The notes beneath the pieces are model-generated. The model saw nothing but the letters and a program-made list of their open reading frames with translations, made no database searches and had not been told where the DNA came from. Below are positions 35,384 through 45,252 of a stretch of 64,000 nt of DNA, one piece after another (position 1 is the stretch's first letter; every line of letters starts with the position of its first letter). Position numbers and translations under genes: made by a program. The DNA comes from Gangjinia marincola (GTDB taxonomy: Bacteria; Bacteroidota; Bacteroidia; Flavobacteriales; Flavobacteriaceae). The stretch covers positions 610,983 to 674,982 of the forward strand of contig NZ_BAAAFG010000015.1 of assembly GCF_039523415.1 (NCBI RefSeq), given 5' to 3'.

Positions 35384-37171
35384 ATGCCTAAGACAGATCT
35401 TGACATACAAATTAAAACGTTGCCCCAAACTCCTGGGGTTTATCAATACTACGATAAAGATGAGCGCTTATTATATGTTGGCAAAGCCAAGAATTTAAAG
35501 AAAAGAGTCTCTTCATATTTCACGAAATCACATACTAGTCACCGCATTGGTGTCATGGTGAAAAAGATTGTCAATATCAAACACATTGTGGTAGAGACAG
35601 AAAGCGATGCGCTGTTGCTTGAAAATACACTAATCAAAACCAGACAACCCAGATTTAATGTGATGCTTAGAGATGATAAAACCTATCCTTGGATTATCAT
35701 CAAAAATGAACGTTTTCCCCGGGTGTTTTATACCCGAAAAAAGATCAATGACGGTAGTGAATACTTCGGGCCTTATACTAGTGTTCGCACAATTAAAATT
35801 CTGTTAGAATTAATAAAAGAACTGTATCCATTACGCACCTGTAATTACGATTTATCAAAGGAAAAAATCGAAGCAGGAAAATATAAAGTTTGTTTGGAAT
35901 ATCATTTAGGTAACTGCGTCGGTCCCTGTGAGAATAAACAAGCCGAGGCTGACTATATGCAAAACATCGAAGCCATCCGCCAAATTGTAAAGGGAAACTT
36001 CAAAGATTCTATTTATTTCTTTGAACAAAAAATGGCAATGCATGCAGAGAACATGGAGTTTGAAGAAGCGCAACGCTATAAAACTAAGTTGGAACGTCTT
36101 CAAAAATATCAAGCGAAGTCTACGGTTATTCACGCATCCATCACGAATGTAGATGTGTATTCCATCACTAGTGATGAGGGCTATGGTTATATCAATTACC
36201 TTAAAATCAATAAGGGTGCTATTGTACGTTCACACACCATTGAAATTAAGAAAAAACTGGATGAAAGTGATCGTGAATTACTTGAATTAGCAATTATTGA
36301 ATTACGTCAGCGATTTGATTCTACTTCTAAAGAGATTTATGTACCTTTTAAAGTAAAAGTTGGAGAGGAGATTAAAGTAACAGTTCCAAAACTTGGCGAT
36401 AAAAAAGCCATTGTTGATTTATCTCTGCGTAATGCGAAAGAATATCGCATGGAGAAGTTTAAGCAAATGAAAATCGTAGATCCAGACCGACATACCAATC
36501 GTGTGATGGCCCAAATGAAAGAGGATTTACGCCTTTCGGCGGAACCCAGACACATTGAGTGTTTTGATAATTCGAATATACAGGGGACTAATCCGGTTGC
36601 TGCTTGTGTCGTATTTAAAAACGGAAAACCCAGCAAAAAAGATTACCGCAAGTTTAATATTAAAACGGTAGAAGGTCCCGATGATTTTGCTTCAATGGAA
36701 GAAGTGGTCTATAGAAGATATCGCAGATTAAAAGAAGAAGATGAACCTTTGCCACAACTCATTGTGATCGATGGAGGAAAAGGTCAGCTCTCTAGTGCAG
36801 TCAAGGCATTAGATATTTTAGGCTTACGCGGAAAAATTGCCATTGTAGGAATAGCTAAGCGGTTGGAAGAAATCTATTTTCCGGGAGATAAAATTCCCAT
36901 TTATCTGGATAAGCGCAGCGAAAGTCTGAAGATCATCCAGCAATTGAGAAATGAAGCGCATCGTTTTGGCATTACCTTTCACCGCAACAAACGTAGTAAA
37001 GCTGCGTTAGGATCAGAGCTGGAGCAAATACCGGGGGTTGGGGAAAAAACGGCGGTAGAATTACTGAAGCATTTTAGATCTGTTGCCACTATAAAAAAAA
37101 CTGAAAAACAAAAATTAGCAGAAATTATTGGCAATGCTAAAGCAACTATTGTGTACAATCACTATCATTAA
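35384..37171 (+). CDS. uvrC: Excinuclease ABC subunit C
   Basis: UvrC makes both incisions in nucleotide excision repair. The 595-residue protein has the N-terminal GIY-YIG nuclease (PGVYQYYDKDERLLYVGKAK), a UVR motif that contacts UvrB (about residues 205-240, EFEEAQRYKTKLERLQ), the RNase H-like C-terminal nuclease (HIECFDNSNIQGTNPVAACV; VIDGGKGQLSSA) and a helix-hairpin-helix end (IPGVGEKTAVELLKHF). Length is normal. The patatin gene starts five bases after it. Confidence 0.97.
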   Translation: MPKTDLDIQIKTLPQTPGVYQYYDKDERLLYVGKAKNLKKRVSSYFTKSHTSHRIGVMVKKIVNIKHIVVETESDALLLENTLIKTRQPRFNVMLRDDKTYPWIIIKNERFPRVFYTRKKINDGSEYFGPYTSVRTIKILLELIKELYPLRTCNYDLSKEKIEAGKYKVCLEYHLGNCVGPCENKQAEADYMQNIEAIRQIVKGNFKDSIYFFEQKMAMHAENMEFEEAQRYKTKLERLQKYQAKSTVIHASITNVDVYSITSDEGYGYINYLKINKGAIVRSHTIEIKKKLDESDRELLELAIIELRQRFDSTSKEIYVPFKVKVGEEIKVTVPKLGDKKAIVDLSLRNAKEYRMEKFKQMKIVDPDRHTNRVMAQMKEDLRLSAEPRHIECFDNSNIQGTNPVAACVVFKNGKPSKKDYRKFNIKTVEGPDDFASMEEVVYRRYRRLKEEDEPLPQLIVIDGGKGQLSSAVKALDILGLRGKIAIVGIAKRLEEIYFPGDKIPIYLDKRSESLKIIQQLRNEAHRFGITFHRNKRSKAALGSELEQIPGVGEKTAVELLKHFRSVATIKKTEKQKLAEIIGNAKATIVYNHYH

Positions 37172-37176
37172 TATAT

Positions 37177-39417
37177 ATGCGCCTCTTAACTTATGTTTTA
37201 CTTTTTTGCTCACTTGCTACTTTTAGTCAGCAAGATTCACTTGGGGTAAAAAAAACGCCAAAAGTAGGATTAGTGTTGAGTGGTGGTGGAGCAAAAGGTC
37301 TTGCCCACATTGGAGCATTAAAAATCATTGAAGAGTCAGGGGTCCACATAGACTATATTGGTGGCACCAGTATGGGCGCAATTATTGGTGGTTTGTATGC
37401 TTCGGGATACACGGCAACTCAATTGGACTCAATTTTTAGAGAAACACCTTTTGATGAACTCATCCAGGATGATCTTCCGCGAAGCGCTAAAAGTTTTTAT
37501 GAGCGTGATGATGCCGAGAAATATGCGATAACCTTACCATTTGACAAGTTTGAAGTGAGCTTGCCTTCAGGACTCTCAAAAGGACAAAATGTATATAATT
37601 ATTTAGAACGACTTACTTCTCATCTTGAGGATGTTTCAGACTTTAGTAAACTTCCCATTCCGTTTTTTTGTGTGGGGACAGATGTTGAAACCGGTGAAAC
37701 CCTTATCCTGGAGAAAGGATCAATATCCAAATCAATTTCGGCCAGCGGTGCAATCCCTACCTTATTCAATCCTGTATTAATTGACGACCGTCTTATTACT
37801 GATGGTGGAGTTACTAATAATTATCCCCTGGATGAATTAAAGGCCAAGGGTATGGATATTATTATTGGAGTTGATGTACAAGATAGTTTGGTTTCTAGAA
37901 ATGAACTAAAGTCTGCGTTTGAAATTTTAAACCAGGTAAATAATTTTGAGAGTATCTATAAAATGAGGGATAAAAGCAAACGAACTGATGTATATATCAA
38001 TCCTGATATTAAAGATTTTACCGTGCTCTCTTTTGGTGAAGGCGAAACTATTGTAAAGCGCGGTGAAGATGCGGCAATGAAAAAGTACGATAAATTGCGA
38101 TTAATTGCTATAAAGCAGGGATTTAAACAACGAATACCCCAACGCATTGGATTAAAGGATTCTATTATTATAAAGAATATTATTATTTCTGGAAATAGAA
38201 ATTACCCCAGAGGATACATAAAAAGTCGCTTGAAAATACCAGATGAAGAGAAAATTGCGTTTCAAGACTTGAATTATGGAATAAATAACCTTTCGGCAAC
38301 TGGTAATTTTGATCGGATTGATTACGTATTAAAACCTTGGGAAGATGGATATAATGTAAGAATAAATGTAGACGAGTCTAATAACAGTACATTGTTGCGT
38401 TTATCGTTGCACTATGATGATTTATATCAAACAGGGATTTTAGTAAATATTACACAAAAGCGTTTGCTTTTTGGCAATGATATCGCTTCGTTAGACATGA
38501 TCGTTGGGGATAATCTACGATACAATTTTGAATATTATATCGATAAAGGAATTTACTGGAGTATAGGGGCACGGTCAAGAATTAATACGTTTAACAGGGA
38601 TATAAATTCGGGCTTTTTACTCAGTCAAAGTGAGGCGGAAGATTTACCTTCATTGCTCATCAATGAATTTGAATTAGACGTGTTTGACTTCACCAATCAA
38701 ATTTATGCTGAAACGCTTTTTAGAAAAGACTTTAAAATTGGTGTAGGACTTGAACAAAAATATATAACCTTGGAGACACAAACAGTTGCCGATAGTGACG
38801 AATCCTCGCCAGAGATAGAAACAGACAACTTCACCAGCGCTTTTGGATATGTTAAGTTGGATACATACGACGATAAATATTTTCCAAATAAAGGTTTTTT
38901 TGCCGAGGGGAAGTATAATTTTTACGCATTCAATTCAGCCGATGAGGTACTGGAGTTTGAAGATTTTTCTATTGCTAAAGGAGTATTGGGGATGGCGATT
39001 AATCCCTGGGATCCTGTTGCTATAAGGCTTTCAACTGAAGCTGGTTTTAGGCTGGGGAGTAATGAGAATCTTGCCTTAAATTTTGCGCTTGGAGGTTACG
39101 GCAGTATGATGATAAATAATTACGTGCCTTTTTATGGGTATGATTTTTTAAGTCTTCAGGGAGATAGCTATATCAAGGCTTTGGGAGAGATTGATGTTGA
39201 ACTTTTTCCTAAAAACCATCTCATTGCAAGTTACAATATTGCCAACGTGGCAAATGATATTTTTGAAGATGGTGAATGGCTCACGTTACCAGATTTTACA
39301 GGATTTGCATTAGGATATGGGTTGGAGACATTCCTGGGGCCGATTAATATCACATATTCTTACTCTCCAGAAACCAGTGAAAATGAGTGGTTCTTTAGTT
39401 TGGGATATTGGTTTTGA
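37177..39417 (+). CDS. Patatin-like phospholipase fused to POTRA and BamA-type barrel (type Vd-like)
   Basis: The 746-residue protein has a signal peptide and a patatin domain: GGGAKGLAHIG oxyanion motif, GGTSMGA with the nucleophile Ser, and DGGVTNNYP with the catalytic Asp. A POTRA-like domain follows (IIISGNRNYPRGYIKSRLKI, about residues 329-400). The C-terminal ~330 residues form a 16-strand-type barrel ending in an aromatic (LGYWF). This order matches PlpD-type (type Vd) autotransporters, in which the lipase passenger is exported through its own barrel. Confidence 0.9.
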   Translation: MRLLTYVLLFCSLATFSQQDSLGVKKTPKVGLVLSGGGAKGLAHIGALKIIEESGVHIDYIGGTSMGAIIGGLYASGYTATQLDSIFRETPFDELIQDDLPRSAKSFYERDDAEKYAITLPFDKFEVSLPSGLSKGQNVYNYLERLTSHLEDVSDFSKLPIPFFCVGTDVETGETLILEKGSISKSISASGAIPTLFNPVLIDDRLITDGGVTNNYPLDELKAKGMDIIIGVDVQDSLVSRNELKSAFEILNQVNNFESIYKMRDKSKRTDVYINPDIKDFTVLSFGEGETIVKRGEDAAMKKYDKLRLIAIKQGFKQRIPQRIGLKDSIIIKNIIISGNRNYPRGYIKSRLKIPDEEKIAFQDLNYGINNLSATGNFDRIDYVLKPWEDGYNVRINVDESNNSTLLRLSLHYDDLYQTGILVNITQKRLLFGNDIASLDMIVGDNLRYNFEYYIDKGIYWSIGARSRINTFNRDINSGFLLSQSEAEDLPSLLINEFELDVFDFTNQIYAETLFRKDFKIGVGLEQKYITLETQTVADSDESSPEIETDNFTSAFGYVKLDTYDDKYFPNKGFFAEGKYNFYAFNSADEVLEFEDFSIAKGVLGMAINPWDPVAIRLSTEAGFRLGSNENLALNFALGGYGSMMINNYVPFYGYDFLSLQGDSYIKALGEIDVELFPKNHLIASYNIANVANDIFEDGEWLTLPDFTGFALGYGLETFLGPINITYSYSPETSENEWFFSLGYWF

Positions 39418-39473
39418 TGGAATATATCAGAGTCAGTTAAAATTCCGATATTTGTAAGAATCAAACGTCAAAT

Positions 39474-40631
39474 ATGCCTTTTTATCATAGCTCAGGGAAA
39501 ATTCCGCCTAAACGGCACACGCAGTTTAGAAAACCAAATGGTGATTTATACTACGAGCAGTTGTTTGGCACCATAGGTTTTGATGGGATGTATTCCAACA
39601 TCTACCATGAACATAGACCCACGCAGGTAAAAGAAATAAAAAAGCAGTACAGCGTTAAACCTAAAATTGCTAAGGCGAATAACATCCAGTCCTATAGATT
39701 ACATGGTTTTAAAATTAAACCGAAAGATGATTATCTGGATAGCCGAAAAATTGTCTTAACCAACACTGATTGTAATATCATTTTAGCCGCTCCTAAAACG
39801 TCACAAAAGGAATATTTTTATAAAAATACAGATGCAGATGAACTCCTGTTCATTCATAAAGGCTCCGGAAAACTCCGCACCATGCTGGGTAATCTTGAAT
39901 TTAAGTACGGCGATTATCTGTTAATCCCCCGAGGAATTATCTATCAAATTGACTTTGATACTCAGGATAACCGGCTGTTTATTGTAGAATCTTACCGGCC
40001 CATTTACACGCCAAAACGATATAGAAACTGGTTTGGGCAATTGTTGGAACATTCTCCTTTTTGTGAGCGAGATTTGAGACGACCACAAGAGTTAGAGACG
40101 AATGATGAAAAAGGTGACTTTTTGATCAAAGTAAAGAAACAAGGAGACATCTTTGATATGATCTATGCTACGCATCCATTTGATGTGGTAGGCTATGATG
40201 GATACAATTATCCGTATGCATTTTCTATTCACGATTTTGAACCTATTACAGGTAGAATTCATCAGCCGCCACCGGTTCATCAAACCTTTGAAACAGACGC
40301 TTTTGTGGTATGTAGTTTTGTACCGCGATTGTACGACTATCATCCGTTGAGTATTCCGGCACCTTATAATCATAGTAATATAGATAGTGATGAGGTATTG
40401 TACTATGTAGATGGCGATTTTATGAGCCGCAATGACATTGCTGCGGGTCATATCTCGTTGCATCCTGCAGGCATTCCGCATGGGCCACATCCCGGCGCGG
40501 TAGAGCGCAGCATAGGCAAGACAAAGACAGATGAACTTGCCGTTATGGTAGATACGTTTAAACCACTTCAATTAACAGAAGAAGCCTTACATATTGCTGA
40601 TGAGGATTATTATACATCATGGTTGGAATAA
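39474..40631 (+). CDS. hmgA: Homogentisate 1,2-dioxygenase
   Basis: Opens the ring of homogentisate in tyrosine catabolism, giving maleylacetoacetate. The 385-residue protein starts MPFYHSSGKIPPKRHTQFRK. It has the metal-ligand segments PYNHSNIDSDEVLYY (His and Glu) and HPAGIPHGPHPGAVE (His). Slightly shorter than the human enzyme (445). hppD follows 111 bases later on the same strand; together they carry out two consecutive steps. Confidence 0.96.
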   Translation: MPFYHSSGKIPPKRHTQFRKPNGDLYYEQLFGTIGFDGMYSNIYHEHRPTQVKEIKKQYSVKPKIAKANNIQSYRLHGFKIKPKDDYLDSRKIVLTNTDCNIILAAPKTSQKEYFYKNTDADELLFIHKGSGKLRTMLGNLEFKYGDYLLIPRGIIYQIDFDTQDNRLFIVESYRPIYTPKRYRNWFGQLLEHSPFCERDLRRPQELETNDEKGDFLIKVKKQGDIFDMIYATHPFDVVGYDGYNYPYAFSIHDFEPITGRIHQPPPVHQTFETDAFVVCSFVPRLYDYHPLSIPAPYNHSNIDSDEVLYYVDGDFMSRNDIAAGHISLHPAGIPHGPHPGAVERSIGKTKTDELAVMVDTFKPLQLTEEALHIADEDYYTSWLE

Positions 40632-40742
40632 TGAGCGTAGAACAATTAACAATATCGGTGCACCTAAGGGCAATGTGGTAGTGAAGGCTGAAGATTTTTA
40701 GCCCTTATCATATTTAGTACAATCATTTAATAGTAGAACATC

Positions 40743-41906
40743 ATGTCAACCGAAATAAAAAATTTAGAGGATCTTCAAAAAACCAGTTTTGAACTTAAGA
40801 AGCTTTTTAAGGAAGCCGAAGACTTTCTACCGCTTCTGGGGACAGATTACGTAGAATTATACGTAGGTAATGCCAAGCAATCAGCGCATTATTATAAAAC
40901 CGCTTTTGGTTTTCAGTCCGAAGCCTACGCAGGACTTGAAACAGGGATGCAAGACAAAGTATCTTATGTACTAAGACAAGGTAAAATACGACTAGTACTT
41001 ACTACATCACTAGAAAAAGACGGAGAGATTAATCGCCATATCAATGAACACGGTGATGGTGTAAAAGTCGTGGCATTATGGGTTGAAGATGCCACCAAGG
41101 CATTTGAAGAAACAACCAAAAGAGGGGCTAAGCCTTTTATGAATCCCACTAAAGAAGAAGATGAACACGGGCACGTGATACGATCTGGGATTTATACTTA
41201 TGGGGAGACCGTGCATATATTTGTTGAACGAAAAAATTATCGCGGAGTTTTTCTTCCGGGATTCAAAAAATGGCAATCCCATTACAACCCAACCCATGTT
41301 GGACTAAAATATATTGATCACATGGTAGGCAATGTGGGATGGAATGAAATGAACACCTGGTGTAAGTTTTATGCCGAAGTCATGGGCTTTGCCCAAATCA
41401 TTTCTTTTGATGACAAAGATATTTCTACAGAGTATACCGCACTCATGAGTAAGGTGATGAGCAACGGTAATGGAAGAATCAAATTCCCCATCAATGAACC
41501 GGCTGAGGGCGCTAAAAAATCTCAAATTGAAGAATATTTAGACTTTTACAATAGCGCAGGTGTACAACATATTGCCGTAGCGACAGACGATATCATTGCA
41601 ACGGTTTCACAAATGCGAGATCGCGGCGTAGAATTTCTTTATGTACCAGAGACGTATTATGACGATCTCCTGGAACGGGTAGGACAAATTGAAGAAGATG
41701 TTGAGGTACTTAAAGAACATGGGGTTCTCGTAGATCGAGATGAAGAAGGCTACCTGCTACAATTATTTACCAAACCGGTGGTAGATCGACCTACCATGTT
41801 TTTTGAAGTGATCCAGCGTAAAGGAGCGCAATCCTTTGGAAAAGGAAACTTTAAAGCACTTTTTGAAGCAATAGAACGTGAACAAAGCAATAGAGGAACG
41901 CTGTGA
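40743..41906 (+). CDS. hppD: 4-hydroxyphenylpyruvate dioxygenase
   Basis: Converts 4-hydroxyphenylpyruvate to homogentisate, the substrate of the preceding hmgA product. The 387-residue protein has the two VOC-type modules. The iron ligands are in KYIDHMVGNV (His), GVQHIAVATDDI (His) and MFFEVIQRKG (Glu), and the C-terminal helix RKGAQSFGKGNFKALFEAIE is present. It ends before a clear terminator at 42043. Confidence 0.96.
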   Translation: MSTEIKNLEDLQKTSFELKKLFKEAEDFLPLLGTDYVELYVGNAKQSAHYYKTAFGFQSEAYAGLETGMQDKVSYVLRQGKIRLVLTTSLEKDGEINRHINEHGDGVKVVALWVEDATKAFEETTKRGAKPFMNPTKEEDEHGHVIRSGIYTYGETVHIFVERKNYRGVFLPGFKKWQSHYNPTHVGLKYIDHMVGNVGWNEMNTWCKFYAEVMGFAQIISFDDKDISTEYTALMSKVMSNGNGRIKFPINEPAEGAKKSQIEEYLDFYNSAGVQHIAVATDDIIATVSQMRDRGVEFLYVPETYYDDLLERVGQIEEDVEVLKEHGVLVDRDEEGYLLQLFTKPVVDRPTMFFEVIQRKGAQSFGKGNFKALFEAIEREQSNRGTL

Positions 41907-42042
41907 AGATCATTGATACACAAAAAAGATACTGTTAAATAGTACAAATAATTTTATATTATTATGCGCGCATTGTAAATTTATACCATGAGAGATTATT
42001 AATTGATTTTTCATAATTTAAGTTTTAGTTGGTTAATAAGAG

Positions 42043-42074
42043 AAAACCCTTTCATTATTTGATAGGGTTTTTTT
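42043..42074 (+). terminator. Rho-independent terminator after hppD
   Basis: AAAACCCT (42043-42050) pairs with AGGGTTTT (42064-42071), followed by more T. The loop is 13 bases. It closes the hmgA-hppD unit; a promoter for the next operon starts seven bases on. Confidence 0.8.
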
Positions 42075-42080
42075 CTTTTC

Positions 42081-42088
42081 TAACTTTG
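42081..42088 (+). promoter_or_regulatory. -7 element for the DUF3108-kynA-M23 operon
   Basis: TAACTTTG matches TAnnTTTG exactly, 61 bases before the ATG at 42150. Confidence 0.5.
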
Positions 42089-42100
42089 GAATGGGATTTG

Positions 42101-42114
42101 TAATCTTAAGATTA
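42101..42114. promoter_or_regulatory. 14-bp perfect palindrome in the leader of the DUF3108 gene
   Basis: TAATCTTAAGATTA is fully symmetric and lies just after the expected transcript start. The half TAATCTT is repeated at 42114-42120. A regulator site is possible; nothing else supports it. Confidence 0.3.
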
Positions 42115-42149
42115 TAATCTTGTCTTTAAACAGACGTAAAATAAGAATA

Positions 42150-42926
42150 ATGAAAAAATTTTTTCTCGTGGTTTTGGCTTTCGCTCCAATACTATCTGCT
42201 ACCAGAGATGTACCAGAGGCGTATGAGTCAGGAGAGTGGTTTAAATTTAGAATTCACTACGGCTGGTTTAATGCAAGTTATGCTACACTTGAGGTCAAGG
42301 ATAAAATTTTCAATAATCAACCCGTACACCATGTACTAGGAAAAGGTAAGTCTACAGGTTTACTCGATCTCTTTTTCAAGGTAGATGATCGATATGAAAC
42401 CTATATTCATAAAGAAACTAATCAGCCCATCAGGTTCATCAGAAAAATTAATGAAGGTGGATATATCAAAAATCGTCAGATTGATTTTGACCATTCTGCT
42501 AAAACAGCATTAGTAATAGATAAAAAGCGTAACACTGAAAAAACCTTTACTATAAGCGATAATGTACAAGATATGTTATCAGCTTTTTATTACCTTCGCA
42601 ACCGTATAGACATAACAAATCTTACAAAAGGGGAAGAACATAATATTAATTTATTCTTTGACGATGAGAATTATGTTTTTAGAACAAAATTCTTAGGAAA
42701 GGAAACGATTAAAACAAATTTCGGAAAAATCAAGTGTCTAAAATTTAGACCTTATGTACAAGCCGGAAGGGTTTTTAAAGAACAGGAAAGTGTCACGTTT
42801 TATGTGAGTGATGATAAGAATAAAATGCCTGTAAAGATAGAAGCTAAATTAGCTGTTGGTTCCCTTGAAGCAGATTTAATAGGATTTAAAGGACTTAAAA
42901 ACCCTTTTGTAAAGCAAGTAGACTAA
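42150..42926 (+). CDS. DUF3108 domain protein, secreted
   Basis: The ~258-residue protein (ATG 42150; an in-frame TTG at 42120 lies in the leader) has a signal peptide (MKKFFLVVLAFAPILSA). It then shows the DUF3108 pattern: EWFKFRIHYGWFNASYATLEV, a GKGKSTGLLDLFFKVDDRYET strand set and a late SVTFYVSDDKNKMPVKIE. DUF3108 proteins are predicted periplasmic beta-barrels of unknown function. It is the first gene of an operon with tryptophan dioxygenase (4-base gap) and an M23 peptidase. Confidence 0.85.
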   Translation: MKKFFLVVLAFAPILSATRDVPEAYESGEWFKFRIHYGWFNASYATLEVKDKIFNNQPVHHVLGKGKSTGLLDLFFKVDDRYETYIHKETNQPIRFIRKINEGGYIKNRQIDFDHSAKTALVIDKKRNTEKTFTISDNVQDMLSAFYYLRNRIDITNLTKGEEHNINLFFDDENYVFRTKFLGKETIKTNFGKIKCLKFRPYVQAGRVFKEQESVTFYVSDDKNKMPVKIEAKLAVGSLEADLIGFKGLKNPFVKQVD

Positions 42927-42930
42927 TTTC

Positions 42931-43884
42931 ATGGCAATTTCACCAGAAATTGAAGAGCGTATTCACCAACTAGAAGAGAAATTTAGAAATTCTGGTCAGG
43001 ATATGAGTTCCTATTTAGATGGTCTATTGCACGACCGATACCTTACCTATTGGGACTATATCCATTTAGATACACTTTTAAGTCTGCAAAACCCAAAAAC
43101 CCCTTTTCCTGATGAGATGATTTTTGTAACCTATCATCAAATCACAGAGTTGTATTTCAAGCTCATTATTCATGAGCAACTACAAATTAAAGATAATCCC
43201 CAGTTAAGTGCAGATTTTTTTGCAGAAAAAATCGAACGCATCAATCGCTATTTTAGGGTATTGATTAATTCTTTTGATGTGATGATCAAAGGAATGGAAA
43301 GAGCGCAATTCCTAAAATATCGCATGTCCTTATTGCCGGCAAGTGGTTTTCAATCGGCTCAATTTAGAATGATAGAGTTTTATTCGACTCCACTAAACCA
43401 TCTTGTTCATCCTGATGTGAGAGATGATGTGAAAGAGAAACAAACAGTAGAGGATTTGTATGAGAATATTTACTGGAAAAGAGGAGCTACAGATCTAAAG
43501 ACAGGAGAAAAAACATTGACCTTAAGACAATTTGAAAAACGATATACGCCCCGTTTTTTACGAATCACGAGACAAGTACAAAACAGCACGATTTATCACA
43601 AATATCTCGAACTATCAACAGAAGAACAATCCAATACTCTTTTAGTAGAAGCCTTGCGCAATTTTGATATGAATGCAAACGTTAACTGGTTGCTCATGCA
43701 TATGGGTGCTGCATATCGCTATCTCAATGATAAAAATAAAGTAGTGGATGCTACCGGCGGAACAAATTGGAAATCCTACTTACCACCAAGTTTTCAGCGA
43801 ATCTCCTTTTTCCCAAATCTTTGGACAGAAGCTGAAAAACAAACCTGGGGAAAATCCTGGGTTGATGAATTAATAAGTAAATAA
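42931..43884 (+). CDS. kynA: Tryptophan 2,3-dioxygenase
   Basis: A haem enzyme that opens the indole ring of tryptophan to give N-formylkynurenine. The 317-residue all-helical protein has MSSYLDGLLHDRYLTYWDYI and the substrate-site segment FVTYHQITELYFKLIIHE. The central RMSLLPASGFQSAQFRMIEF and the late LLMHMGAAYRY are also present. Length and landmarks fit the family well. No other kynurenine-pathway gene lies in the window, but tyrosine catabolism genes are directly upstream. Confidence 0.95.
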   Translation: MAISPEIEERIHQLEEKFRNSGQDMSSYLDGLLHDRYLTYWDYIHLDTLLSLQNPKTPFPDEMIFVTYHQITELYFKLIIHEQLQIKDNPQLSADFFAEKIERINRYFRVLINSFDVMIKGMERAQFLKYRMSLLPASGFQSAQFRMIEFYSTPLNHLVHPDVRDDVKEKQTVEDLYENIYWKRGATDLKTGEKTLTLRQFEKRYTPRFLRITRQVQNSTIYHKYLELSTEEQSNTLLVEALRNFDMNANVNWLLMHMGAAYRYLNDKNKVVDATGGTNWKSYLPPSFQRISFFPNLWTEAEKQTWGKSWVDELISK

Positions 43885-43900
43885 AAAAGTACTATAAAAT

Positions 43901-45139
43901 TTGAAGAATTTAGGATGTCTAATACTGCTGATGTGTGTAGTATTTTCTTGTAAAGAAGATGATTTTGAAGATTTAAATGAACACGCGTATGACGTTGAAT
44001 CTGTCATCGATATCCCAAAGCTTACCGAAGAGTTTGGATTTATTTTAGATCATTACGAAGTAATCAGAGATACCATCAAAAAAGGGGAGACCTTTGGAGT
44101 GATTATGGATACTCAAGGCGTTTCCAGTCAGACCGTATTTGAGGTAGTGGAGCAGGTCAAAGAAACGTTTAATCCTGCGCGTTTAAGAGCAGGTAAGCCG
44201 TATACTATTTTAAAAAGTAAAGATAGTTTAGCTACAGTTAATGCCTTTATTTACGAAGAGAATAGTTCTGACTATATGGTAATTGACTTTACAGATAAAG
44301 TTTGTGCGTATAGTGACTCAAAACCCATTACAATTATAGAGAAATCTGCATCGGGGATAATCGATAATAATCTTTCCAGCACCTTTGACGATTTGGGGTT
44401 GAATATTATGGCGGCATATAAACTTTCAGATATCTATGCATGGACCATCAACTTTTTTAAACTTCAAAAAGGAGATCGATTTAAAATTATTTATACTGAA
44501 AAATATATCAACGATACCATCAGGATAGGATTTGATGATATTAAAGCTGCTTATTTCGTGCACCATGAAAAGCCTATTTATGCATTTAGATTTCAGGCAG
44601 ACACAACAACCAATGTGATCGATTATTACGACGATGAAACCAATAACTTAAGGCGCGCGTTTTTAAAAGGACCTCTAAAATTTAATAGAATCTCATCCAG
44701 ATACAACCTAAAGCGCAGAATCAAATACTATGGATATAAAGTGCGTCCACACAAAGGAACTGATTTTGCAGGTCGTGTGGGGACTCCTATTATGGCAACC
44801 GCAGATGGAGTTGTTACAAAGTCAGAATATCGTGGAGGTAACGGGAATTATGTAAAAATTCGTCATAACGGCACCTATGAAACGCAGTACTTACACATGC
44901 AAAAACGATTGGTAAAACCTGGAGATTTTGTGCAACAAGGAGATGTTATTGGAACCATTGGGATGACGGGAAACACGGGCGGACCTCATGTGTGCTATCG
45001 CTTTTGGAAAAATGGGCGCCAGGTCAATCCATTAACAGAGGATCTACCTGCTTCAGAACCTATGCCAGACAGTATTAAGCCACGCTTTCAAGAATATATA
45101 CTTCCGATAAAAGATCAATTAGATCAAATTTCATTTTAG
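43901..45139 (+). CDS. M23 family peptidase lipoprotein (peptidoglycan endopeptidase)
   Basis: The 412-residue protein is read from TTG 43901 and begins with a lipoprotein signal (lipobox VVFSC, Cys near residue 17). The C-terminal LytM/M23 domain has its zinc ligands in PHKGTDFAG (His, Asp), YLHMQKR (His-x-His type) and GPHVCYRF. The N-terminal ~270 residues contain OapA-like modules (LRAGKPYTILKSKDSLA). It probably cleaves peptidoglycan cross-links at the outer membrane. Third gene of the DUF3108 operon. Confidence 0.9.
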   Translation: MKNLGCLILLMCVVFSCKEDDFEDLNEHAYDVESVIDIPKLTEEFGFILDHYEVIRDTIKKGETFGVIMDTQGVSSQTVFEVVEQVKETFNPARLRAGKPYTILKSKDSLATVNAFIYEENSSDYMVIDFTDKVCAYSDSKPITIIEKSASGIIDNNLSSTFDDLGLNIMAAYKLSDIYAWTINFFKLQKGDRFKIIYTEKYINDTIRIGFDDIKAAYFVHHEKPIYAFRFQADTTTNVIDYYDDETNNLRRAFLKGPLKFNRISSRYNLKRRIKYYGYKVRPHKGTDFAGRVGTPIMATADGVVTKSEYRGGNGNYVKIRHNGTYETQYLHMQKRLVKPGDFVQQGDVIGTIGMTGNTGGPHVCYRFWKNGRQVNPLTEDLPASEPMPDSIKPRFQEYILPIKDQLDQISF

Positions 45140-45142
45140 CAA

Positions 45143-45173
45143 TTAACTAACAATTTGTTTATAAGTTAGTTAA
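45143..45173. terminator. Inverted repeat after the M23 gene, possible terminator
   Basis: TTAACTAAC (45143-45151) pairs with GTTAGTTAA (45165-45173) around a 13-base loop. The stem is AT-rich and no T-run follows on the plus strand, so it may be a weak terminator or a protein site. Confidence 0.4.
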
Positions 45174-45252
45174 CCAAATAAAAAGAGAAAATTTTATCAA
45201 ACTATTTTTCTAGTATCTTGTTATTCAAAGAACTAAAAAAAGGTTAAAACTT

